In this document: positions 1-5,546 of the stretch, piece by piece | Layout: the number at the start of each line of letters is the position of its first letter | Position numbering within the stretch: position 1 is the stretch's first letter | Program-made: the position numbers and the translations under genes | Notes under the pieces: model-generated | Database searches by the model: none | Seen by the model: only the letters and a program-made list of their open reading frames with translations | What the model was told of the DNA's origin: nothing | NCBI GenBank assembly: GCA_946614205.1 | Contig: CAMOGR010000072.1 | Span: forward strand, 1 to 6,942 | Direction: 5' to 3' | Origin: an uncultured Bacteroidales bacterium | GTDB taxonomy: Bacteria; Bacteroidota; Bacteroidia; Bacteroidales; UBA932 | DNA: 6,942 bases

Positions 1-173
1 TGCGCCGTTTCCGGGCCCGAAGTCAGCCTTCCCGCCGCCTCCGGGCCCGCCTGCGCCGTTTCTGGGCCCGAAAGCCGTCTCCCCGCCACCTCAGGGCCCA
101 TTTGTGCCATTTCCAGGCCCGAATGCAGCCTCCCCGTCGCCTCCGGGCCCGCGAAAGCAGTTTTCGGGCCGGA
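1..173. repeat. 51-bp GC-rich tandem repeat array, about 3.4 units, cut by the window edge
   Basis: Three full units begin at 1, 52 and 103, and a fourth, decayed unit begins at 154 and fades near 173. Each unit has two imperfect halves built on the core CCGGGCCCG. The cores start at 11, 41, 62, 92, 113, 143 and 164, so they alternate 30 and 21 bp apart. The cores mutate towards the right (CTGGGCCCG, CAGGGCCCA, CCAGGCCCG, TCGGGCCGG), as if the array were losing identity there. Units abut without unique spacers, so this is not CRISPR. All periods (51, 30, 21) are multiples of three, and all three plus-strand frames are open through the array, which leaves either a coding tandem repeat or a non-coding array possible. 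The array probably continues beyond position 1. No known repeat family is recognised. Confidence 0.85.
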
Positions 174-327
174 AAAACACAGTGAAAAACAGAGGGCTTA
201 TCTCCAACAGCGTGAGGGCATGCCCGAAAGGCCCACATACGAGGCCCGCATGCGATGCCAGCCAGCGAGTCCAAGGTTTACGTGCCGGCTCCCGACGTGC
301 GGGCTCCCGAATTCACTTATAAGCTAG
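174..327. other. Region without a recognised gene, downstream of the flavin reductase gene
   Basis: No known gene is recognisable here. It contains a perfect 10-bp palindrome, GGGCATGCCC (216-225), two further GGCCC cores (about 230-234 and 243-247) that may be worn remnants of the array to the left, and a 15-bp tandem duplication at 281-310. Two plus-strand frames remain open from the window edge: one ends with TAA at 320-322, the other with TAG at 325-327. The latter stop directly abuts the minus-strand TAG of the flavin reductase gene (328-330). A short GC hairpin, CCCG(N5)CGGG at 291-303, lies just downstream of that gene but has no T tract, so it is not a convincing intrinsic terminator. 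Confidence 0.5.
281..310. repeat. 15-bp direct tandem duplication, one mismatch
   Basis: CGTGCCGGCTCCCGA (281-295) is followed at once by CGTGCGGGCTCCCGA (296-310). The copies differ at a single base. The 15-bp length is again a multiple of three; in the frame that ends at 327 it reads as two Thr-Cys-Arg/Gly-Leu-Pro pentapeptides. It may be a recent replication-slippage duplication independent of the 51-bp array. Confidence 0.85.
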
Positions 328-1248
328 CTATTTCTTCTTCTCCTTGGCGCGCTTGTCGCGGATTTCCTGCATCTCCTTGACGTCGATCAGGGTCCAGCCC
401 TGCTCCCTTGCGTAATCCACCATCTGGGTCAGGGCCGCCTTGAGGAATACACGGGGGATCTTGACGCACATCTGGCAGGCTTCCTTGGTGAACTTGATTT
501 TGTCGTCGATACGGTTGGCGGCGAACATCACGCTGTCCACTGCCATTTCCTTACCCGCCGGGATGGGCTCCTTGCGGGGGCGGCGGAACTGGGTGTACCA
601 GAAGTTGGTGCTGTCGCGGTAGCCGTAGTCGACGGGCACACGAGGGAACGCACCGGCCTTTACACCGTTGATGATGGCGTCGTGGTACTTCTCCTTCATG
701 AGGATCTTGTCAATTTTCAGGATGAAGTGGCATCCGAACTTTGAAGTGATGCCGTTGAAACTCCTGTAGGGGCCCTCAACTCCTTCCAGCTGGCCGACTT
801 TGGCCTTGTCTTCGAAGGCATTCTCCAGGGAATCGTCCCAGGTACACTCGAAGACCTGGAAGGCTTTCCTGACCACGAGCGGCCTGACGCCTTCGGCCTG
901 GCCTTTCTCGAGCTCGAACTTGCACTTGGCCATCTTCTCCTTGGATGTTTCTCCGGGGAAGCCGAGCGCGACTATGCCCTTGAAGTCCTTGGGGCTGTCT
1001 TCAAGGAAGTTGATGGCGCACTTGCCGGTGCGGAGGATATTCTGTGCGGTATTGGACGAGTTGCGGCACTCCAGAAGCATCGCGTAGTAATCTTTTCCGG
1101 CAATATAATAAGGGAAACACAGTGAATACGCTCCCATGGTGGTGTTGCCTTCTTCGTCGAGAGTGGAGATGAGCAGCGTCGGCATGGGGTAGAAGGCGCT
1201 GGTCTGGTAGAAATTGTCTACGATACGCAGGTTTTTGAAAGAACTCAT
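328..1248 (-). CDS. Flavin reductase-like protein with a PCP_red-like C-terminal extension
   Basis: This 306-residue protein resembles the flavin reductase-like FMN-binding family (split beta-barrel, flavoredoxin/NADPH-FMN oxidoreductase group), which binds FMN and reduces flavins or passes electrons on. The family signature is spread over about residues 10-200: PMPTLLIST (21-29), a GAYSLCFPYY segment (39-48), and ECRNSSNTAQNI (60-71) leading into the conserved reductase stretch TGKCAINFL (74-82). Family members are commonly 160-220 residues, so about 90 residues are extra. The tail from about 252 to 301 (FTKEA, then VKIPRVFLKAA, then YAREQGW, then MQEIRDKR) resembles the small helical PCP_red domain found at the C terminus of light-independent protochlorophyllide reductase subunit B; it also holds a CxxC (C258, C261). 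There is no signal peptide, so it is probably cytoplasmic. The start codon lies 2 nt after the bcp stop (TAA-GC-ATG), so the two are presumably co-transcribed. The reductase call is fairly firm; the electron donor and acceptor are unknown. Confidence 0.8.
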   Translation of the reverse strand: MSSFKNLRIVDNFYQTSAFYPMPTLLISTLDEEGNTTMGAYSLCFPYYIAGKDYYAMLLECRNSSNTAQNILRTGKCAINFLEDSPKDFKGIVALGFPGETSKEKMAKCKFELEKGQAEGVRPLVVRKAFQVFECTWDDSLENAFEDKAKVGQLEGVEGPYRSFNGITSKFGCHFILKIDKILMKEKYHDAIINGVKAGAFPRVPVDYGYRDSTNFWYTQFRRPRKEPIPAGKEMAVDSVMFAANRIDDKIKFTKEACQMCVKIPRVFLKAALTQMVDYAREQGWTLIDVKEMQEIRDKRAKEKKK

Positions 1249-1250
1249 GC

Positions 1251-1715
1251 TTATTTGTCTGTTTGGTTAAGAATTTGATTTGCAGCGTTTTTGGTGTCAA
1301 CTTTCTCTATGATGCGCTCCAGTATGCCGTTCTCGTCGAAGATGAAAGTCCGCCTCAGGGTGCCAAGTACCGTCTTGCCGTACATCTTCTTTTCGCCGAT
1401 GGCGCCGAACGCTTCATGCATTTCCTTTGACGTGTCCGAGAGCAGCGTGAAAGGCAGGTTATGCTTCTGCCTGAATCCTGAGTGGGATTTGCCTGAGTCT
1501 TTGCTAACGCCCACGACGTTGTAGCCTGCAGCAAGGAGCCTGTCGTAATTATCCCTTATTGAACAGGCCTCGGCCGTGCATCCGGAGGTGTTGTCTTTGG
1601 GGTAGAAGTAAATGACGGTTTTCTTTCCTTTCCCGATGAAACCGTCTGATACAACGGTATTTCCGTCCTGGTCCAAGACCTTGAAAGACGGCATTTTGTC
1701 TCCGATTTGAAGCAT
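1251..1715 (-). CDS. bcp: Thioredoxin-dependent thiol peroxidase, Bcp/PrxQ-type peroxiredoxin
   Basis: Bcp-type peroxiredoxins reduce H2O2 and organic hydroperoxides in the cytoplasm and are recycled by thioredoxin. Numbering from the ATG at 1715, the protein has 154 residues, the usual size. The active site YPKDNTSGCTAEAC carries the peroxidatic Cys (C46) and, five residues later, the resolving Cys (C51) typical of atypical two-Cys Bcp proteins. Further matches are VVGVSKDS, the PFTLLSD segment and GTLRRTFIFDENG. An in-frame TTG two codons upstream (1719-1721) could also start the protein, but ATG gives the family-like start MLQIGDKMP. A promoter lies about 25 nt upstream, giving a very short leader, and no Shine-Dalgarno is visible, as is normal in Bacteroidota. 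It is the first gene of a two-gene unit with the flavin reductase, consistent with a redox or oxidative-stress role. Confidence 0.95.
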   Translation of the reverse strand: MLQIGDKMPSFKVLDQDGNTVVSDGFIGKGKKTVIYFYPKDNTSGCTAEACSIRDNYDRLLAAGYNVVGVSKDSGKSHSGFRQKHNLPFTLLSDTSKEMHEAFGAIGEKKMYGKTVLGTLRRTFIFDENGILERIIEKVDTKNAANQILNQTDK

Positions 1716-1738
1716 ATACAAGTGTTATTAATCTTTTA

Positions 1739-1746
1739 CAAAGATA
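1739..1746 (-). promoter_or_regulatory. Bacteroidota -7 element for bcp-flavin reductase
   Basis: Read on the minus strand, TATCTTTG matches the Bacteroides primary-sigma -7 consensus TAnnTTTG perfectly. Transcription would begin near 1731-1734, leaving a leader of under 20 nt before the ATG at 1715. No clear TTTG/TTG -33 element sits 19-21 bp upstream, only a T-rich TTCTTT, so the promoter may be weak or activator-assisted. Confidence 0.55.
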
Positions 1747-1922
1747 CTGCTTTTATCGGAAAGAATCTTTCGTGCGATTGCCAAAATAAAACAAAACAAA
1801 AAAACTCTCCGGCATGAGCAATACAGACAAAGTTCTCGCTTTCAAACGCTAATTCGTGGCATCCAAGGGCTGCAGGAAGAGCCGGATCAGTGCCCAAACA
1901 TGCGCAGGGATGACATTTTGAG
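1747..1922. other. Divergent intergenic spacer between the bcp and galM promoters
   Basis: No gene is recognisable. Positions 1782-1804 form an A-rich tract with periodic C (AAAATAAAACAAAACAAAAAAAC) that could bend DNA or favour opening. The only short open frame of note (1814-1852) would encode 12 residues and has no support. No clear operator palindrome is seen. Confidence 0.5.
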
Positions 1923-1953
1923 TTGTAATTCCCGAAAAAGCTGCCTAAATTTG
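1923..1953 (+). promoter_or_regulatory. Bacteroidota promoter for the galM-like gene
   Basis: TAAATTTG at 1946-1953 is a perfect TAnnTTTG -7 element. GTTG (TTG at 1923-1925) lies 20 bp upstream, the spacing expected for the -33 TTTG element. Transcription would begin near 1959-1961, giving a leader of about 15 nt that is AT-rich and ends TAGTTTT before the ATG at 1975. This promoter helps rule out the longer open frame beginning at 1900. Confidence 0.7.
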
Positions 1954-1974
1954 GACTCCGTAATCAATAGTTTT

Positions 1975-3090
1975 ATGAAACGTTTTATCATGTCGGCCGC
2001 GGCTGTCTGCCTGCTGGCTTCCTGCAGCGAGGCGCCTGCCCTTATGGATGCCAAAAAGTTTGAACGCGAGATTGACGGCAAGCCCGTCACTCTCTACACG
2101 CTCGAAAGCGGGAACATAACCATGCAGGTCACCAATTTCGGTGCGCGCGTGGTTTCCATATTCACTCCGGACAACAAAGGCAGGCTGACCGATATCGTGG
2201 TGGGCCACGACAACCTCGACGACTACATAACCCCTCCCGGCGAACGTTTCCTGGGCGCATGCGTGGGCCCGGTGGCCAACCGCATCGGAGGGGCAAGCTT
2301 CAAGATAGGGGAGGAGCAGTACAACACCCCCGTAAACGACAACGGCAAGAACACCCTGCACGGGGGGCCGATAGGCGTAGACAACCTCGTGTGGGACGTT
2401 GTGAGCGCGTCAAATAACGCCATAACGCTTCACCTCCTGCATCCCGACGGCCTGGAGGGCTATCCCGGAAACATCGACATGACCATGACGTACACGCTGG
2501 ACGGCAATGACTTCGTAATCAAGTACGAAGCCACGACGGACAAGATTACCCCGGTCAACTTTACCAACCATCCCTTCTTCTGCCTTCGCGGCGAGGGCGT
2601 CGGAAGCGTGGAGGAGTACGAGATGCAGATTAACGCATCACGTTATATCCCCATCGACTCCCTGAGCATCCCCACCGGAGAGATAGCATCCGTTGAAGGC
2701 ACCCCGTTCGATTTCCGCACCCCGCATCTGATAGGGGAGCGCATAAATGAAGACAATGAGCAGCTGAGCAACGGCCACGGCTACGACCACAACTGGTGCA
2801 TCGACAAGACCGTCCCCGGAGTAGAACTGGTATGCAAGGTCAAGGACCCCGTGAGCGGACGCACCGTCGAGGTGCTCTCAGACCAGCCCGGCCTGCAGTT
2901 CTACAGCGGCAACTTCTTCCTCGGCAAAGAGACCGGCTCCAACGGCAATGTGCTCGGATTCCGCAGTTCCCTTGCCCTCGAGACGCAGAAATATCCCGAC
3001 TCCGTCAATCACGACAACTTCACCCCGGTGCTCCTTGCCCCCGGCGAAAAGTACACCCACACCTGCATCTACCGCTTCAGCGCGGAATAG
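1975..3090 (+). CDS. galM: Aldose 1-epimerase (mutarotase), predicted lipoprotein
   Basis: Aldose 1-epimerase interconverts the alpha and beta anomers of galactose, glucose and similar sugars before they enter the Leloir pathway or other routes. The 371-residue product begins MKRF, then a short hydrophobic stretch and a lipobox L14-A15-S16-C17, so it should be cleaved, lipidated at C17 and anchored outside the cytoplasm, probably facing the periplasm. The mature part matches GalM throughout: NFGARVVSI (54-62), GPVANRIGGASF (98-109), NTLHGG with catalytic His129, NFTNHPFF with His199, DHNW with Asp271, and LALETQKYPD with the likely general base Glu336. Length is normal once the signal is removed. 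The frame extends upstream to 1900, but the start at 1975 is preferred because it creates the signal sequence and follows the promoter. No sugar-utilisation genes flank it, so its substrate cannot be read from context. It ends 4 bp from the stop of the convergent hydrolase gene. Confidence 0.94.
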   Translation: MKRFIMSAAAVCLLASCSEAPALMDAKKFEREIDGKPVTLYTLESGNITMQVTNFGARVVSIFTPDNKGRLTDIVVGHDNLDDYITPPGERFLGACVGPVANRIGGASFKIGEEQYNTPVNDNGKNTLHGGPIGVDNLVWDVVSASNNAITLHLLHPDGLEGYPGNIDMTMTYTLDGNDFVIKYEATTDKITPVNFTNHPFFCLRGEGVGSVEEYEMQINASRYIPIDSLSIPTGEIASVEGTPFDFRTPHLIGERINEDNEQLSNGHGYDHNWCIDKTVPGVELVCKVKDPVSGRTVEVLSDQPGLQFYSGNFFLGKETGSNGNVLGFRSSLALETQKYPDSVNHDNFTPVLLAPGEKYTHTCIYRFSAE

Positions 3091-3094
3091 GTGC

Positions 3095-3952
3095 TTACTC
3101 TATAACCAGCCCGTCGTACGCCGGATGGACGTGGGGCGGGAGTTGCTTCTCGAACTCGGCATGAGGGGGGAGAAGATGCGACAGGTGGGTGATATATGAT
3201 TCCTGTGCCCCTACGCGCTCGAAGAATTCCAGGCACTCGTCGAGCGAGAAATGGGAATGATGGGGACCGGGCTTGACGCAGTTCAGCGTCACTGCACGCA
3301 GCCCGTGGAGCTTTTCGAATTCGGGCTCCTCGATAAGGTTCATGTCGGTAAGGTAGGCCACGTCGCCGAAACGGAATCCCAGCACGGACAGCTTCTTGAC
3401 CTTGTGATGCCAGCCCTGTATGGGTATCACTTCCACGCTTGTGCCCTCCAGGCCGGAGCTGCCGAGATGCCTGTAGCCGAAGCCTTTTTCCCATTGCAGC
3501 ACCTCTTCTCCGGCATTGGAATAAACCTTGAAGGGGGCCGTGCCGTCGATGGTGTGCATGTGCCATTCGGGAGCTCCCGGATATTTGGGGTCGGCAAATG
3601 CATAGGCATACATGTGCCGCAGGGAATCTTCTACGTAGCGTTCGCAGTAAATGTTGACGGGATGGCTCTCGCACAGGTTGAGGGCGCGCGTGTCGTCGAG
3701 ACCTCCTGTATGGTCCATGTGGTTGTGGGTGAGGAGGATGGCGTCGAGATGGTCGATGCCTGCGGCAAGAGCCTGCTGACGGAAGTCGGGACCGCAGTCC
3801 ACCAGAATTGTAAGGGGACCGTACTCCACGAGCGCAGAGGCCCGGAGCCTTTTGTCCCGAGGGTCCGCCGACCGGCAGACCGGACACTTGCATCCCACCA
3901 TGGGAACCCCGGACGATGTGCCGGAGCCAAGAATAGTAAGTTTTGTTTTCAT
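3095..3952 (-). CDS. PhnP-like metallo-beta-lactamase-fold hydrolase
   Basis: The 285-residue product is a metallo-beta-lactamase-fold hydrolase related to PhnP, a cyclic-phosphate phosphodiesterase, and more distantly to RNase Z. It opens LTILGSGTSSGVP, then CKCPVC (C21, C23, C26), the cysteine-rich zinc-binding element typical of PhnP relatives. The metal motif is THNHMDH, giving H76, H78, D80 and H81. Further candidate ligands are the HH at 182-183, D203 in AYLTDMN, the His cluster PHHSH (230-234), and H256/H259 in THLSH. Residues of about 95-170 form an insert before the second half of the fold. There is no signal peptide, so it is presumably cytoplasmic. The ATG at 3952-3950 overlaps the mtaB TGA as ATGA, which fixes this start over an upstream in-frame GTG and implies translational coupling. 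The substrate is unknown; a cyclic nucleotide or another phosphodiester is possible. No other phosphonate-degradation gene is seen, so the phn name is not assigned. Confidence 0.88.
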   Translation of the reverse strand: MKTKLTILGSGTSSGVPMVGCKCPVCRSADPRDKRLRASALVEYGPLTILVDCGPDFRQQALAAGIDHLDAILLTHNHMDHTGGLDDTRALNLCESHPVNIYCERYVEDSLRHMYAYAFADPKYPGAPEWHMHTIDGTAPFKVYSNAGEEVLQWEKGFGYRHLGSSGLEGTSVEVIPIQGWHHKVKKLSVLGFRFGDVAYLTDMNLIEEPEFEKLHGLRAVTLNCVKPGPHHSHFSLDECLEFFERVGAQESYITHLSHLLPPHAEFEKQLPPHVHPAYDGLVIE

Positions 3953-5220
3953 ATAGTCACGTCGGTTATCTGTCCGCTGAGCGAAGGGTCCCACGGCCTT
4001 CGCATACGGATGTAGTTTCCTGTATATCCTTCAATGAATCCGCTGTGTTCGGAGGACTCCCAAAGGACTCTCTCGCGTATGCCTCGGTTGGCACTGACAA
4101 AGTCATCGTGCAGCCCGGAACACAGCTCTTCGAGAACTGCGACACGTTCTTTCTTGACAGCTTCGCTTACCTGTCCCGGCATGTCGGCGGCCGGAGTCCC
4201 GGGCCTCCGCGAATAGGGGAAGACATGGATGAAAGCGGGCCGTACGCATTCGCGCAGGAAGGCTGCGGTCCTGTCGAACTGTGAGGGCGTCTCCCCGGGA
4301 AGGCCCACCATGACGTCTATTCCGAAGAAGACCAGCGGCTTGCCAGGCCCCTCAAGGGCTTTCCGTATGTATTCTATGCGCCTTGCGAAGAAGTCGGTGG
4401 TGTACTTGCGTCCCATGGCGGCGAGCTGTTCGTCGGTGCCGGTCTGGAGCGGAATGTGGAAATGAGGCTGGAACTTGGTCCCGCCTGCAATCCAGTCCAC
4501 TATTTCGTCGGTAAGCAGGTTGGGTTCGATGCTCGAAATGCGGAATCGCTCTATGCCGTCCACTCCGTTCAGGGCCTTGAGCAGATCCAGGAAAGACTCT
4601 CCGGTACTGCGTCCGAAGTCCCCGGTGTTGACTCCGGTAAGCACGATTTCCTTGACGCCCAGGGCGGCCACGTCCCTTGCGTTTTCCACGCATTCGGCTA
4701 TGGGGACGTTTCTGCTGCGCCCTCTGGCGTAGGGGACCGTGCAGTATGCGCAGAAATTGTCGCATCCGTCCTGCACTTTCAGGAACGAACGAGTCCTCTC
4801 GCCGCTGCTGAATGCTGCAAAGACGGAGCCCTCTTTCCTTTTGAGGTCCCCGGTATACTGCTCTCCGATAAGCTCCAGCGTCTGCGGCACCACGAGCGAC
4901 TTTTCGTCGCAGCCGAACACGCGCACCACGCCGGGGATGCCCTTGTAGTCCATCCCGCGCAGCTGTGCGCTGCAACCGGTTACGACAACGCTTGCGGAAG
5001 GGTTGACTCTCAGCACCTTGCGCACCAGGTTCCGGGACTTGGCGTCGGAGGTCGCCGTAACCGAGCAGGTGTTCACGAGATACACGTCCGCCCCGGCGTT
5101 CCATGGCACGACCCGCAGACCGGCCTGCACGAACCCGCGCTCGTAGGTGCTCGTCTCGGCGTAGTTGAGCTTGCAGCCGAGAGTAAGGAAAGCTATCGTC
5201 TTACCGTCACTTTTGCCCAT
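3949..5220 (-). CDS. mtaB: tRNA N6-threonylcarbamoyladenosine(37)-C2 methylthiotransferase MtaB
   Basis: MtaB is a radical-SAM enzyme that turns t6A37 of ANN-decoding tRNAs into ms2t6A37. From the chosen start the protein has 423 residues, close to the family norm. The N-terminal methylthiotransferase domain carries the auxiliary-cluster cysteines C16 (TLGCKLN), C52 (NTCSV) and C83 (TGCSAQ). The radical-SAM motif CDNFCAYC gives C153, C157 and C160, followed by YARGRSR, EIVLTGVNTG, RISSIEPN and HIPLQTGTD. A TRAM-like RNA-binding end follows from about residue 375. TLGCKLN and the t6A-type layout separate it from MiaB and RimO. ATG codons at 5262, 5226 and 5220 are all in frame. The last is preferred because an AGGAGG (about 5231-5236) sits 9-10 nt before it and the protein then begins just ahead of the conserved domain. 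It overlaps folB by 28 bp and the next gene by ATGA. Confidence 0.95.
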   Translation of the reverse strand: MGKSDGKTIAFLTLGCKLNYAETSTYERGFVQAGLRVVPWNAGADVYLVNTCSVTATSDAKSRNLVRKVLRVNPSASVVVTGCSAQLRGMDYKGIPGVVRVFGCDEKSLVVPQTLELIGEQYTGDLKRKEGSVFAAFSSGERTRSFLKVQDGCDNFCAYCTVPYARGRSRNVPIAECVENARDVAALGVKEIVLTGVNTGDFGRSTGESFLDLLKALNGVDGIERFRISSIEPNLLTDEIVDWIAGGTKFQPHFHIPLQTGTDEQLAAMGRKYTTDFFARRIEYIRKALEGPGKPLVFFGIDVMVGLPGETPSQFDRTAAFLRECVRPAFIHVFPYSRRPGTPAADMPGQVSEAVKKERVAVLEELCSGLHDDFVSANRGIRERVLWESSEHSGFIEGYTGNYIRMRRPWDPSLSGQITDVTI

Positions 5221-5546
5221 TCGCATTCTCCTCCTACAGGCGGATTCTTCTTGCCCACGCATACGCTGAGATTGGAAATGCCGGGGAAACCGCCGGCGAG
5301 TGCGTCGGCAATGCGCCCGGCTACGCTCTCCAGGAGCTGCGAAGGCACTGCCATCTGCTCCGCGACGACGGAATAAACCCTGCTGTAGTCGACCGTGTCC
5401 TCAATGGCGTCGGAGCGCTCTGCGGACGTGGTGTCGATGTCGAAACCCACGTCCACGCTGAACTCGCCGCCGAACACGCGCTCGCTTTCCAGGCACCCGT
5501 GCCGGGCCCTGAAGTGCATTCCGGTCAATTCAATCCTGCCTGTCAT
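5193..5546 (-). CDS. folB: Dihydroneopterin aldolase FolB
   Basis: FolB cleaves 7,8-dihydroneopterin to 6-hydroxymethyl-7,8-dihydropterin and glycolaldehyde in folate synthesis; it acts as a cytoplasmic oligomer. The 117-residue length is typical. Recognisable elements are ELTGMHFRARHGCLESER (6-23) with active-site Glu22, DTVDYSRV (50-57) with substrate-binding Tyr54, LLESVAGRIADAL (71-83) with Glu73 that contacts the pterin, and GKKNPPVGG (98-106) with catalytic Lys100. These fall at nearly the same positions as in the well-studied Staphylococcus aureus enzyme. The start ATG overlaps the tamB stop as ATGA. The 3' end overlaps the start of mtaB, so translation of all three is probably coupled. 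No other folate genes are in the window. Confidence 0.95.
   Translation of the reverse strand: MTGRIELTGMHFRARHGCLESERVFGGEFSVDVGFDIDTTSAERSDAIEDTVDYSRVYSVVAEQMAVPSQLLESVAGRIADALAGGFPGISNLSVCVGKKNPPVGGECEWAKVTVRR

Noticed and set aside
1..173. CRISPR array
   Set aside because: The repeats abut and diverge, and there are no unique spacers of constant length between identical repeats.
23..274. Minus-strand open frame rich in Arg and Trp
   Set aside because: It is a reading of the GC-rich repeat array, ends on a TGA inside the first unit and resembles no known protein; the frame is open mainly because the repeat lacks stops.
291..303. Intrinsic terminator for the flavin reductase transcript
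   Set aside because: The hairpin is only four GC pairs and no T tract follows on the minus strand.
1719..1721. TTG start for bcp
   Set aside because: The ATG two codons later gives the family-like N terminus and a longer gap from the predicted transcription start; TTG cannot be fully excluded.
1814..1852. 12-residue open frame in the divergent spacer
   Set aside because: It is too short to judge, with no promoter, ribosome-binding site or recognisable peptide.
1900..1974. N-terminal extension of the galM product by 25 residues
   Set aside because: It would start upstream of the promoter elements and bury the lipoprotein signal sequence.
3953..3994. GTG start at 3994 for the hydrolase
   Set aside because: The ATG at 3952 forms the ATGA overlap with mtaB and begins directly at the conserved LTILGSGTSSG strand.
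3251..4015. Long plus-strand frame opposite the hydrolase gene
   Set aside because: It is a shadow of a well-supported gene on the other strand; the translation shows no family features.
4352..5376. Long open frames on either strand overlapping mtaB and folB
   Set aside because: Their translations are Arg/Pro- or His/Val-rich shadow sequences, while mtaB and folB carry complete catalytic motifs.
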